Part shown: positions 27,949 through 36,379 of the stretch, in pieces | How positions within the stretch are numbered: position 1 is the stretch's first letter | Layout of the letters: every line of letters begins with the position of its first letter | Source of the DNA: Bacteroides pyogenes | Lineage (GTDB): Bacteria > Bacteroidota > Bacteroidia > Bacteroidales > Bacteroidaceae | Length of the DNA: 64,000 bases | Direction of reading: 5' to 3' | NCBI RefSeq assembly: GCF_014196225.1 | Contig: NZ_JACIDI010000004.1 | Coordinates: 1 to 64,000 of the forward strand | The notes under the pieces: generated by a model | What the model saw: only the letters and a program-made list of their open reading frames with translations | Databases searched by the model: none | Told to the model about the DNA's origin: nothing | Translations under genes and position numbers: made by a program

Positions 27949-29073
27949 ATGACATTTAAAGAATTAAACATACAGGAGCCTGTATTGAAGGCTCTGTCCG
28001 AAAAAGGATACGAAAAGCCGACACCTATTCAGGAACAGGCTATACCGGTTGCCCTGTCCGGTAGCGACTTGCTGGGCATCGCCCAGACAGGTACGGGTAA
28101 AACGGCGGCTTTCGCCATACCGGTCATTCAATGGCTCAACCGGAAACCCGCAACAACGGGAAAGAGAAAGATACGCGCGCTTGTTTTGACTCCTACACGC
28201 GAGCTGGCGATTCAGATAGACGAATGCTTCAGAGATTATGCCCGGCATACCGATGTGAAGCATACCGTAATATTCGGTGGCGTGAAACAGAGCGGCCAGG
28301 TAGAGAAACTGAAAGCGGGAGTCGATGTGCTGGTCGCCACTCCGGGACGCCTGCTCGACCTGATAAAGCAGAAGTATGTGACGCTCGACGCTGTGGCTCA
28401 CTTTGTGCTCGATGAGGCCGACCGCATGCTCGACATGGGCTTTGTGCACGACATCAAACGCCTGATTCCCTTGCTGCCGAAGCTGCGTCAGACGCTTTTC
28501 TTCTCGGCAACCATGCCCGATGCCATCGCGAATCTTGCGGCGACGATGCTGCACCGTCCCGTAAAAGTGGAAGTAGCTCCCGTTTCGTCTACGGTGGATA
28601 CCATCAGGCAGAATCTGTATTGGGTGGAGAAGCCGCAGAAGAGCAAACTTCTTGTTCATCTGTTGCAGAAAGAACAGGAAAAGACTGTGCTGGTTTTCTC
28701 GCGCACCAAGCACGGGGCGGACAAAATCGCCAGAATTCTGAAAAGAGAAGGCATCGGCTGCGAAGCCATTCACGGAAATAAAACGCAAGTGGCCAGACAG
28801 CGGGCGTTGGGCAACATCAAATCGGGAAAGACGCGCGTGATTATAGCCACCGACATTGCCGCAAGGGGAATCGATATAGCTCATCTGGAACTGGTGATAA
28901 ACTACGATCTGCCCGATGTGGCGGAAACGTATGTGCACCGTATCGGCCGTACGGGTCGTGCCGGAAACAGCGGAACCGCCCTGACTTTCTGCTCGCAGGA
29001 TGAGGACGCGAAACTTAAAAGCATTCAGAAGCTGATCGGGAAAAAGCTGAAGGTAGTGCCGGTATCGGCGTAA
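27949..29073 (+). CDS. DEAD-box RNA helicase (RhlE-like)
   Basis: A 374-residue ATP-dependent RNA helicase. Motifs are in order: the Q motif region (FKELNIQEPVLKAL...PTPIQEQAIP), motif I AQTGTGKTAAF, Ia PTRELAIQ, II DEAD (VLDEADRMLDMGF), III SAT, IV VLVFSRTKHG, V TDIAARGID and VI HRIGRTGRAG. The C-terminal tail after motif VI is short, so it lacks the long basic extension of many RhlE/CsdA proteins. It is the first gene of a plus-strand cluster with a cold-shock-domain protein and an RRM protein, a combination that points to RNA unwinding during cold or ribosome stress. Confidence 0.95.
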   Translation: MTFKELNIQEPVLKALSEKGYEKPTPIQEQAIPVALSGSDLLGIAQTGTGKTAAFAIPVIQWLNRKPATTGKRKIRALVLTPTRELAIQIDECFRDYARHTDVKHTVIFGGVKQSGQVEKLKAGVDVLVATPGRLLDLIKQKYVTLDAVAHFVLDEADRMLDMGFVHDIKRLIPLLPKLRQTLFFSATMPDAIANLAATMLHRPVKVEVAPVSSTVDTIRQNLYWVEKPQKSKLLVHLLQKEQEKTVLVFSRTKHGADKIARILKREGIGCEAIHGNKTQVARQRALGNIKSGKTRVIIATDIAARGIDIAHLELVINYDLPDVAETYVHRIGRTGRAGNSGTALTFCSQDEDAKLKSIQKLIGKKLKVVPVSA

Positions 29074-29107
29074 TTTACGAATACATAAAACAGGAAAAGG
29101 AGAGCCA

Positions 29108-29554
29108 ATGGCGATATCATTCAATAAAAGAGAGAAAGAAAAACTGAAACAACAGAAAAGACTGGAGAAGCAGCGACGTAAAGAAGAGCGTAAAGCCGAA
29201 GGAAGCGCTTCTTTCGAGGATATGATTGCCTACGTGGATGAAAACGGAAATATTACGAGTACGCCTCCGGACATGAGCAAGAGGCAGGAGATCGATGTGG
29301 AAGACATAGCGGTTTCTACTCCTGTCAAGGAAGAGGTGGAAGAGGAAGTGATGCAGGGGCGTGTGGAACATTTCAACTCCGGTAAAGGCTATGGTTTTAT
29401 AAAAGACCTCGGCAGCACGGAGAAATACTTTTTTCACATCAGCAACGCACCGGCTTCCATCGAACAGGGAAATAGGGTTACATTCGAGCTGGGACGCGGT
29501 CAGAAGGGCATGAATGCCGTCAACATCGTTCTTGTCGACAAAGGTAACCGATAA
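29108..29554 (+). CDS. Cold-shock-domain RNA-binding protein
   Basis: A 148-residue protein. The N-terminal half is a highly charged helix (KREKEKLKQQKRLEKQRRKE), probably RNA-binding or coiled coil, followed by an acidic linker. Residues of about 82-148 are a cold-shock domain with RNP1-like GKGYGFIKD and RNP2-like YFFHIS. It lies 34 bp downstream of the DEAD-box helicase gene and 27 bp upstream of an RRM gene, so all three are probably one operon. It likely acts as an RNA chaperone beside the helicase. Confidence 0.92.
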   Translation: MAISFNKREKEKLKQQKRLEKQRRKEERKAEGSASFEDMIAYVDENGNITSTPPDMSKRQEIDVEDIAVSTPVKEEVEEEVMQGRVEHFNSGKGYGFIKDLGSTEKYFFHISNAPASIEQGNRVTFELGRGQKGMNAVNIVLVDKGNR

Positions 29555-29581
29555 TTAATAATAAACAACAAAGAAAAAAAG

Positions 29582-29893
29582 ATGAACATTTATGTATCAA
29601 ATCTAAACTTTCGCACGGTGAGTGAAAGTTTACAGGAGTTATTTGCGCAGTATGGAGAAGTGGCTTCTGCTAACGTTATCACTGATAGAGAAACCGGCAG
29701 ATCGCGCGGGTTTGGGTTTGTTGAAATGCCGGACGACGTGCAGGGCGAATCGGCAATATCCGAATTGAACGGAACCGATTTCGACGGTAAAACGATCAAC
29801 GTGAACGTGGCGCGTCCCCGTACGGAAAGAAGCGGCGGAGGATATGGCTCGCGTGGCGGAAACGGCGGCGGATACAACCGCAACCGTTACTGA
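29582..29893 (+). CDS. RRM-type RNA-binding protein with Gly-rich tail
   Basis: A 103-residue protein: one RNA recognition motif (about 1-80) with RNP2 IYVSNL and RNP1 RGFGFVEM, then a Gly/Arg/Tyr tail (GGGYGSRGGNGGGYNRNRY). The layout resembles plant and cyanobacterial cold-induced glycine-rich RNA-binding proteins. The RG-rich tail probably adds nonspecific RNA contacts. It is the last gene of the helicase/cold-shock cluster; a branched hairpin follows at 29955-30017. Confidence 0.95.
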   Translation: MNIYVSNLNFRTVSESLQELFAQYGEVASANVITDRETGRSRGFGFVEMPDDVQGESAISELNGTDFDGKTINVNVARPRTERSGGGYGSRGGNGGGYNRNRY

Positions 29894-29954
29894 TCTGCTA
29901 CCCGCCTGGATCCGAAAGGTGTAGCCGGAGTTCGATCATAGACGGCAGACAAAT

Positions 29955-30020
29955 GCGGATTGATACAGCATTACCCGACGATTCGCTACCGAATCGCATA
30001 AGGCTGTGTTAATCCGCGTT
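29955..30020 (+). terminator. Branched hairpin after the RRM gene
   Basis: GCGGATTGATACAGC (29955-29969) pairs with 30003-30017, with two G-U-type mismatches, and encloses a second stem, GATTCG-n-CGAATC. A weak T-rich stretch (TTCTTTAAT) follows. It probably ends the RNA-binding cluster before ahpC. Confidence 0.55.
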
Positions 30021-30094
30021 CTTTAATAAATCGTATCTATCGGAGGATAGATTTATTCGATTGGCTTTTTCTTCGATAAAGGTTTTCTGCTTGT

Positions 30095-30102
30095 TATCTT
30101 TG
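30095..30102 (+). promoter_or_regulatory. ahpC -7 box
   Basis: TATCTTTG matches the Bacteroides -7 consensus exactly, 52 bp upstream of the ahpC ATG. A weak -33 (TTCG, 30072-30075) is 19 bp away. Peroxide control by OxyR would be expected for this gene, but I cannot identify an OxyR site by eye. Confidence 0.6.
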
Positions 30103-30153
30103 CATCAGGATAAAAAAATAAATGTAAGTAGAACTCTAAAAAATAAAAAGATT

Positions 30154-30720
30154 ATGGAACCGATTTTAAACTCTTATCTCCCGGAATTCAGCGTACAGGC
30201 TTTTCATAACGGCGCTTTCAAGACAGTGACCAACAACGACCTGAAAGGCAAATGGGCCATCCTGTTCTTCTACCCTGCCGATTTCACGTTCGTATGCCCT
30301 ACCGAGTTGGTGGATATGGCTGAGAAATACGAACAGTTCAAGTCGATGGGCGTAGAGGTTTACTCCGTAAGCACGGATACTCACTTTGTGCACAAGGCTT
30401 GGCACGACACTTCCGAAAGCATCCGTAAGATTCAATACCCCATGCTGGCAGACCCCACAGGTGCGCTGAGCCGTGCGTTGGGCGTGTACATCGAATCGGA
30501 GGGTATCGCTTACCGCGGCACTTTCGTTGTCAACCCCGAAGGACAGATTAAGGTGGTGGAACTGAACGACAACAACATCGGCCGCGACGCTTCCGAGCTG
30601 CTCCGCAAAGTAGAGGCTGCCCAGTTTGTGGCAAGCCACGAAGGAGAAGTTTGTCCGGCTAAATGGAAAAAAGGAGAATCTACCTTGAAGCCGAGCATCG
30701 ATTTGGTTGGTAAGATTTGA
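30154..30720 (+). CDS. ahpC: Alkyl hydroperoxide reductase subunit C (2-Cys peroxiredoxin)
   Basis: A 188-residue typical 2-Cys peroxiredoxin that reduces hydrogen peroxide and organic peroxides. The peroxidatic Cys is C48 in FYPADFTFVCPTEL and the resolving Cys is C167 in EVCPAKW. The ATG at 30154 matches the AhpC start (MEPILNSYLPEFSVQAF). It is followed by its reductase gene ahpF, separated by a hairpin terminator at 30746-30782, so ahpC can be made in excess over ahpF. Confidence 0.98.
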   Translation: MEPILNSYLPEFSVQAFHNGAFKTVTNNDLKGKWAILFFYPADFTFVCPTELVDMAEKYEQFKSMGVEVYSVSTDTHFVHKAWHDTSESIRKIQYPMLADPTGALSRALGVYIESEGIAYRGTFVVNPEGQIKVVELNDNNIGRDASELLRKVEAAQFVASHEGEVCPAKWKKGESTLKPSIDLVGKI

Positions 30721-30745
30721 TAACAGGTAATCATGTAAATGTGAG

Positions 30746-30782
30746 AAAAGGTCGATGGCGCGAGACGCTGCCGGCCTTTTTT
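30746..30782 (+). terminator. Terminator between ahpC and ahpF
   Basis: AAAAGGTCG (30746 onward) pairs with CGGCCTTTT (one G-U pair), followed by a run of six T ending at 30782. This is a good intrinsic terminator placed between two genes of one pathway; read-through would supply the reductase at a lower level. Confidence 0.75.
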
Positions 30783-30800
30783 CGATAAAGCGCAACAGAT

Positions 30801-32414
30801 ATGTTAGATATTGCATTGAAAGAACAGTTAAAGACCATCTTCGCCGCCTTGGAGTCCGATTTCATTTTTGACATCAGGGTGTCTGCCCGGCATGAGAGCC
30901 GCGAAGAGTTGATAGAAATGATGGAGGAAGTGGCGGCTTGTTCCGAGCGGCTGAGTTGCCACGTACAGGAGTCCGACCGGCTGGAATTCGATATCTTGAA
31001 AAACGGAGAGCCTTCGGGCATCAGCTTCCGGGGCATTCCCAACGGACACGAATTCACTTCCTTGCTGCTGGCTGTCCTCAATCTGGACGGAAAGGGAAAG
31101 AACTTTCCCGATGAGGCTGTGGCGCAGCGGATAAAAGCGTTGAAGGGACCTGTAGCGCTGACGACCTACGTTTCTCTTACGTGTACCAATTGCCCCGATG
31201 TGGTGCAGGCGTTGAATCTCATGAGCGTGCTGAACCCCTCCATTTCTCATCAGATGGTAGACGGCGCTCTCTATCAGGAAGAGGTGGACGCGCTGAAGAT
31301 ACAGGGTGTGCCTTCGGTGTTTGCCGACGGAAAGTTGCTGCATGTAGGGCGCGGCGAGTTGGGCGAACTGCTGGCGAAGCTCGAAGAACGCTATGGAGCA
31401 GAACCGTCTCTCGCAGATACGGCAGAAAAGAGATACGACGTGATTATAGCAGGAGGCGGTCCGGCGGGGGTGTCTGCCGCCATCTATTCCGCGCGCAAGG
31501 GGTTGAAGGTGGCTATGGTTGCCGAACGCATCGGCGGTCAGGTGAAGGAAACGGTAGGCATAGAGAATCTGATTTCCGTACCCGAAACGACCGGTAGGGA
31601 ATTGGCCGATAACCTGCGTACGCATTTGTCGCATTATCCGGTAGATTTGCTCGAACATCGCCGCATCGAGAGCGTGGAAACGGTGGAGCCGGAAAACCGG
31701 GCGTCTGCTTCCGCAGATAGAGCGGCAGATCAAAGTCCGCAGGCGGCGAAAGCAGACAAGCTAATTGTTACCTCAGTAGGCGAGCGGCTGCTGGCTCCTG
31801 CACTGATCATTGCCACGGGAGCGGGTTGGCGAAGGCTGAATGTGCCCGGCGAAGCGGAGTATATCGGACGGGGAGTAGCCTTCTGCCCTCATTGCGACGG
31901 GCCGTTCTATAAAGGCAAGCACGTGGCTGTGGTAGGTGGTGGGAACTCCGGAGTGGAGGCTGCCATCGACCTTGCGGGAATCTGCTCGAAGGTGACGTTG
32001 TTTGAGTTCATGGGCGAGCTGAAGGCCGACCGCGTACTTCAGGAGAAGTTGGCAACGCTGCCCAACGTAGAGGTGTTTGTCAACGTGCAGACCACGGAAG
32101 TGGTGGGCAATGGCGACAAACTCACGGCATTGCGCGTCAAAGACCGCCGCACGGACGAAGAGCGTCTGGCAGAGCTGGACGGCGTGTTCGTGCAGATCGG
32201 CCTTTCGCCCAATAGCGCCGCTTTTCGCGATGTGGTGGAAACCAATCGCATGGGAGAAATCGTGACCGATTCGCACTGCCGCACCAATGTGCCGGGCATC
32301 TATGCCGCCGGCGACGTATCGACCGTGCCCTACAAGCAAATCATCATTTCGATGGGCGAGGGAGCCAAGGCTGCGCTTTCGGCTTTCGACGACCGTATAC
32401 GCGGAGTGATTTAG
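30801..32414 (+). CDS. ahpF: Alkyl hydroperoxide reductase subunit F
   Basis: A 537-residue flavoprotein disulfide reductase that passes electrons from NADH to AhpC. The N-terminal double-thioredoxin-fold domain carries the C128-TN-C131 pair. The FAD-binding Rossmann motif is [17 protein letters not shown] near 218-234. The catalytic disulfide is C362-PH-C365. The NAD(P)H site [15 protein letters not shown] follows, and ATNIYAAGD-like [16 protein letters not shown] lies near the end. An Ala/Ser/Asp-rich insertion at about 297-319 ([12 protein letters not shown]) is unusual for the family; it sits between FAD-domain strands and probably forms a surface loop. Confidence 0.97.
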   Translation: MLDIALKEQLKTIFAALESDFIFDIRVSARHESREELIEMMEEVAACSERLSCHVQESDRLEFDILKNGEPSGISFRGIPNGHEFTSLLLAVLNLDGKGKNFPDEAVAQRIKALKGPVALTTYVSLTCTNCPDVVQALNLMSVLNPSISHQMVDGALYQEEVDALKIQGVPSVFADGKLLHVGRGELGELLAKLEERYGAEPSLADTAEKRYDVIIAGGGPAGVSAAIYSARKGLKVAMVAERIGGQVKETVGIENLISVPETTGRELADNLRTHLSHYPVDLLEHRRIESVETVEPENRASASADRAADQSPQAAKADKLIVTSVGERLLAPALIIATGAGWRRLNVPGEAEYIGRGVAFCPHCDGPFYKGKHVAVVGGGNSGVEAAIDLAGICSKVTLFEFMGELKADRVLQEKLATLPNVEVFVNVQTTEVVGNGDKLTALRVKDRRTDEERLAELDGVFVQIGLSPNSAAFRDVVETNRMGEIVTDSHCRTNVPGIYAAGDVSTVPYKQIIISMGEGAKAALSAFDDRIRGVI

Positions 32415-32755
32415 CCGTATGCGAAGGCGCCTCCTTTTTTCTCCTGACGTGCTTCACGATTGTTGCCCGAAAAAGGCAAATCATGCTTTCTGAGCATTCA
32501 GCTCTTTGGGCCTGTATCGGGGTGGCATGTTCTTTTTGTGCACAGATATCGTTTGCCGGCAAGCAGTGAACCGTTTTCAATTGGAGGTTCCAACGCAATT
32601 GGGCCTCGTTTGCCTGTTCAGTTCGTTTTTGTCTTAACAAATAATAAGATTTTGTGCGCAACATATTTGGGGGTAAAAAACGTTTTTTCCTACAGGGCAT
32701 CTCTAAGGCTGTCCGGTTAATTTTATTATTGGTAAAATCAAAAAAAGAAAAAGGT
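32415..32755. other. Intergenic region between ahpF and the Cys-rich gene
   Basis: A 341-bp gap. Just after ahpF the palindrome AGGCGCCT is followed by a T-run (about 32427-32440), a weak terminator candidate. Further on, imperfect -7-like motifs occur (around CATATTTG, 32660s) but none is clean. No gene is seen. Confidence 0.35.
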
Positions 32756-33076
32756 ATGAGAAAGTTTATTTTTGCTGCCGGCCTTGCGGCTGTAATGTGT
32801 TTCGGAGCAGCCAACCTTCAGGCTCAGGACGTGAAGAAGTGCGACGCAAAGAAAGAGCAGTGCGACAAAAAGGCCGACAAGTGCTGCAAGAAAGAAGTAA
32901 AGAAGAAAGACTGTGCGAAGAAGGAATGCACAAAGACGAAGGCCGAATGCACGAAAGCAACGGGCAACTGCTGCAAGAATCCGTCAGATTGCGCAAAGAA
33001 AGAGTGCACGAAGAAGGATTGCAAGAAAGAGTGTCCTAAGAATGCCGGCGCAAAGAAAAGCTGCTGCAAAAAATAA
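32756..33076 (+). CDS. Small exported Lys/Cys-rich protein
   Basis: A 106-residue protein with a clear signal peptide (MRKFIFAAGLAAVMCFGAAN, ending LQAQ). The mature part, about 83 residues, is almost only Lys, Cys, Glu, Asp, Ala and Thr, with 15 cysteines, several as CC pairs. A motif DCAKKECTK occurs twice. It has no lipobox. The pattern suggests a disulfide-rich or metal-binding exported peptide, comparable in composition, not in homology, to metallothioneins. It sits downstream of ahpC-ahpF on the same strand, with 341 bp between. No known family is recognised. The ATG at 32756 is chosen because the signal peptide begins there. Confidence 0.85.
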   Translation: MRKFIFAAGLAAVMCFGAANLQAQDVKKCDAKKEQCDKKADKCCKKEVKKKDCAKKECTKTKAECTKATGNCCKNPSDCAKKECTKKDCKKECPKNAGAKKSCCKK

Positions 33077-33117
33077 ATAAAGGAGTTGCGGTAGAATTAC
33101 CTTGACGGTAACCGTTG

Positions 33118-33163
33118 AATCGCATCTTTGGCATGGAGTGAGCCTCCCACCGAAGATGCGATT
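33118..33163. other. Hairpin between convergent genes
   Basis: AATCGCATCTT (33118-33128) pairs perfectly with AAGATGCGATT (33153-33163). It lies between the Cys-rich gene and the end of the ABC permease gene. The following sequence is AT-alternating rather than a T-run, so its role as a bidirectional terminator is likely but not certain. Confidence 0.55.
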
Positions 33164-33241
33164 GTGATGTATATATATATACAGCGGAGCGTATATTTGA
33201 CAGGTCCGGCAGTTCGGAATTTCCATTAACCGATTGGGTAC

Positions 33242-35662
33242 TTATTCGTATTTCAGCGAGCGCGCAGGCTTGCCCGCCACTACTTTCACCACCTGGCGGA
33301 ATACAGTGGCGAACGAGATGAGCAGCAAGAGCCCGATGGGCAACAAGAAAAACCAAGGTTTCATTTCCGTGCGGAACGCATAATGTTCCAGCCATGCTTC
33401 CATGCCGAACCAGGCCACCGGAAAGCCGATGCAGACAGCCGTGAGGATGGGAAAGAGAAAAGTTTCTCCCAACTGGCGGAACAATCTCCCGTGGGAAGCG
33501 CCCAGTACCTTCCTGATGCCCATCTCTTTGGTGCGGATGGTGCATGAAAACACCGCCAGTCCCCACAGTCCCAGACAGGAAACAAAGATAGCCAGGCCTG
33601 CGAAGACGACCATAATAATGCCGAAAGCCTTGTCGCTCTTGTATTGCCGGTCGTAATACCGGTCGAGAAAGAAAGAGTCGAAACTCGAATCGGCAAAATA
33701 CTCTTTCCATCTCTTCTCCGTTTCCGCTACGATTGTGGCGGGATCTGCTGGATGAAAGCGGATGGAGAGGTAGCGTTGGGGCAGCCAATCTATTTTGTCT
33801 TTATGAATCAGCATGATAGGGGTGTAGCCTTTGTTCAGCGACTGTTGGTGGTAGTCTTTTATCACACCGATGATTTGCATGGGCGATTCCGCGCCTTCTA
33901 CCGTTATCTCTTCTCCCAGCGCTCCGTCGTTGGTCGCAAAGCCAAGGGTGCGGACAGCCGATTCATTGACCACCAGCTTGTCGACATCGTTGCCGTATGA
34001 TTCGGAAAACCCGCGCCCGGCTATCACTTCCAGTCCGTACGTGTCTATATAATCGGCGTCGCAACTGAGCATTTCGTACAGCCGGTTTTGCTTGAGCGCA
34101 TCCCGGGTGCGGTGGTTGGATAGGAACGTGGCCACCTCTTCGCCTGGCACAGCGCCCGACGAAGTAACTCTGTCGACAGACTGAATCTGTTTCAGCGCTT
34201 TTCGCAAGGCTTCTATCTTTTGCGGCATCCCTTCGGAGGGAGCAGGATATTTGACTGCCAAAATGCGTTCGGTGTTCACTCCCAACGGACGGCTGCGCAT
34301 AAAGCTGAGTTGCGCGAATACTACCAGTGTGCCGCACAATAGAATCATGGAAGCGGCGTATTGTACTACGACAAGAAGCTCGCGAATGCGGTTGCCCCGG
34401 CGATTGTTCAGGAATTTGCCCTTCAGCAATACGACGGGGCGATAGCGAAGCAATATCCGTGCGGGATAATAACCCGACAGGCAGATGCCGGCTGCCAAAA
34501 GAAACACGACGCCAATACCCCAATAGCCGGTGAACCAGATGCGGAAGCTTACGGTGCGCCCTACCAGATTGTTGAAAGCGGGAAGTACCGCTTCTACCAG
34601 TCCGGCTGCCAGTATCAGGGCAATCAGGTTCATGAGTAACGCTTCGAACAGAAACTGCCCGACAAGCTGTCGGGGAAAAGCGCCCGCCATTCGGCGTATG
34701 CCGACTTCCTTTGCCCGTTCCATCGACTGCGCCACCGTGAGGTTCACATAATTGATCCATGCGATGAGAAGGATGGAAATGGCTGCGAAGATGAGGGCGA
34801 TAAGGATGGAGCGGTTTCCTTTCTGTTCGGCTTCATAGCCGGTCTGCGGATTCAGATGAATCTCTTTGAGCGGGGTGAGCCGTACTCCCCATGTCTTATT
34901 CCTCAATGCCTCCTCGGTCTTATATTTTTCGGCCAGTCGGGGGAATGCCTGTTCTATCTCCGCCACACGTTCCGGAGAGTCGAGCTGTACGTATGTGTAT
35001 GCTTCGTGCTTGTACCAATACTCTTGTACCCATGTGGGGAGGGTTTTGTAGGAGATAAGTATGTCGTACCGGATATGCGAGTTGTGAGGCATCTCTTTCA
35101 TGACTCCCGTGACTTCGCATGTCGCTCTCCCTACGTTGCTGCTGAATACCAGTATTTTCCCCACCGGGTCTTCGTCGTTGAAGTATTTGTGGGCGATATG
35201 CTCCGTTATCACTACTTGTCCGGGGCGCGACAGGCAGAACTTCCGATCGCCTCTTTCCAGCTCGAAATCGAAGATTCGGAAGAAACCCTCATCGGCATAA
35301 GCGATGCCGCTCTCACGCATCGTGAGGTCATTGCGGCTGACCAGCTGTTCGGGCTGTATGATGCTTCCTATGCGGGTATAGTCTTCTATTCCGGGCAGGT
35401 TCTCTTTCATGACCGATCCGTACCCGAACGAACTCGTTGCCCAATAGTCCGTCAGCACCCCGTTCTCACGGAAAGTGCTTTCCACCCGGTAGATGCGGGC
35501 GGCTTTCCGGTGCATCCCGTCATAGCTGAACTCGAATGCCACATAGGTAAGGATGAGCAAGGCGGAAGCCATTCCCAATGCCAGTCCGAGGATGTGTATG
35601 AAACTGAATTTTTTTCGCTTCGTCAGCCGGCGCACTGCGCTGTTCCAATAGCTCCGTATCAT
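33242..35662 (-). CDS. ABC transporter permease, MacB/FtsX type
   Basis: An 806-residue permease with two FtsX/MacB_PCD halves. An N-terminal membrane helix (FSFIHILGLALGMASALLIL) precedes a large periplasmic domain (about 45-270), then three helices, a fourth helix (LLVVVQYAASMILLCGTLVV) and a second periplasmic domain, and three C-terminal helices with KEMGIRKVLGAS. This duplicated form is common in Bacteroidota. It overlaps the ATPase gene by 4 bp (ATGA) and ends the tripartite efflux operon TolC-HlyD-ATPase-permease. The substrate is unknown; such systems export peptides, lipids or toxic compounds, or act in mechanotransmission. Confidence 0.93.
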   Translation of the reverse strand: MIRSYWNSAVRRLTKRKKFSFIHILGLALGMASALLILTYVAFEFSYDGMHRKAARIYRVESTFRENGVLTDYWATSSFGYGSVMKENLPGIEDYTRIGSIIQPEQLVSRNDLTMRESGIAYADEGFFRIFDFELERGDRKFCLSRPGQVVITEHIAHKYFNDEDPVGKILVFSSNVGRATCEVTGVMKEMPHNSHIRYDILISYKTLPTWVQEYWYKHEAYTYVQLDSPERVAEIEQAFPRLAEKYKTEEALRNKTWGVRLTPLKEIHLNPQTGYEAEQKGNRSILIALIFAAISILLIAWINYVNLTVAQSMERAKEVGIRRMAGAFPRQLVGQFLFEALLMNLIALILAAGLVEAVLPAFNNLVGRTVSFRIWFTGYWGIGVVFLLAAGICLSGYYPARILLRYRPVVLLKGKFLNNRRGNRIRELLVVVQYAASMILLCGTLVVFAQLSFMRSRPLGVNTERILAVKYPAPSEGMPQKIEALRKALKQIQSVDRVTSSGAVPGEEVATFLSNHRTRDALKQNRLYEMLSCDADYIDTYGLEVIAGRGFSESYGNDVDKLVVNESAVRTLGFATNDGALGEEITVEGAESPMQIIGVIKDYHQQSLNKGYTPIMLIHKDKIDWLPQRYLSIRFHPADPATIVAETEKRWKEYFADSSFDSFFLDRYYDRQYKSDKAFGIIMVVFAGLAIFVSCLGLWGLAVFSCTIRTKEMGIRKVLGASHGRLFRQLGETFLFPILTAVCIGFPVAWFGMEAWLEHYAFRTEMKPWFFLLPIGLLLLISFATVFRQVVKVVAGKPARSLKYE

Positions 35663-36369
35663 AACATTTCGCTTTTATCGTCCGTATCGGGACGGTGGTT
35701 GAAGTTCTCCGCGATAATCTTTCCGTCGAGCAGGCGTATGATGCGGTGCGCATACATGGCGTCACGCTGCGAGTGAGTGACGATGACGACCGTAGTGCCC
35801 CGGTTGTTAAGCGTGCGGAGCAACTCCATCACCTCCATCCCGTTGGTGGAGTCGAGATTACCCGTAGGTTCGTCGGCAAGCAGCAGCGGAGCGTTCGTCA
35901 CTACGGCACGGGCGATGGCTACGCGTTGCTGCTGCCCGCCCGAAAGCTGCTGCGGCAGGTGCCCGGCACGGTGGGTCAGGCTGACTTTGTCCAATACCTC
36001 CATCACCCTTCGTTTGCGTTCTGCCGGCTTCACATGGAGATATATGAGCGGCAGTTCCACATTTTCATACACGGTCAGTTCGTCTATCAGATTGAAACTC
36101 TGGAAGATGAATCCGATGTTCCCTTTCCGCAAGGCAGTCAGTTGTTTCTCGTTCATGCCCTCCACCCGGTAGCCGTTGAATGAGTAAGAGCCCGAAGTCG
36201 GAGTATCGAGCGTGCCGAGAATGTTGAGCAGCGTCGATTTTCCGCAGCCCGACGGACCCATAATGGCAACAAACTCTCCTTGTTTTATTTCCAGGTTAAT
36301 ATTGTTCAATGCTTTGGTTTGCACTTCGTCTGTGGCAAAGAGCATAGAGAGATTTTCTATCTTAATCAT
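35659..36369 (-). CDS. ABC transporter ATP-binding protein (MacB/LolD type)
   Basis: A 236-residue nucleotide-binding subunit. Walker A is GPSGCGKST, the signature is [14 protein letters not shown], Walker B is [12 protein letters not shown] and the switch His is in VTHS. The N-terminus and the [22 protein letters not shown] segment are typical of LolD/MacB ATPases that pair with FtsX-like permeases. It lies 10 bp downstream of the adaptor gene and overlaps the permease gene by 4 bp. Confidence 0.97.
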   Translation of the reverse strand: MIKIENLSMLFATDEVQTKALNNINLEIKQGEFVAIMGPSGCGKSTLLNILGTLDTPTSGSYSFNGYRVEGMNEKQLTALRKGNIGFIFQSFNLIDELTVYENVELPLIYLHVKPAERKRRVMEVLDKVSLTHRAGHLPQQLSGGQQQRVAIARAVVTNAPLLLADEPTGNLDSTNGMEVMELLRTLNNRGTTVVIVTHSQRDAMYAHRIIRLLDGKIIAENFNHRPDTDDKSEML

Positions 36370-36379
36370 TGGATATGTT

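Noticed and set aside
27708..27971. An 87-codon minus-strand frame in the helicase leader
   Set aside because: It overlaps the helicase promoter and start, lacks family similarity and has a poor start context.
33170..33182. TATATATATATA stretch as another palindrome array
   Set aside because: It is a simple dinucleotide run without 22-bp spaced units.
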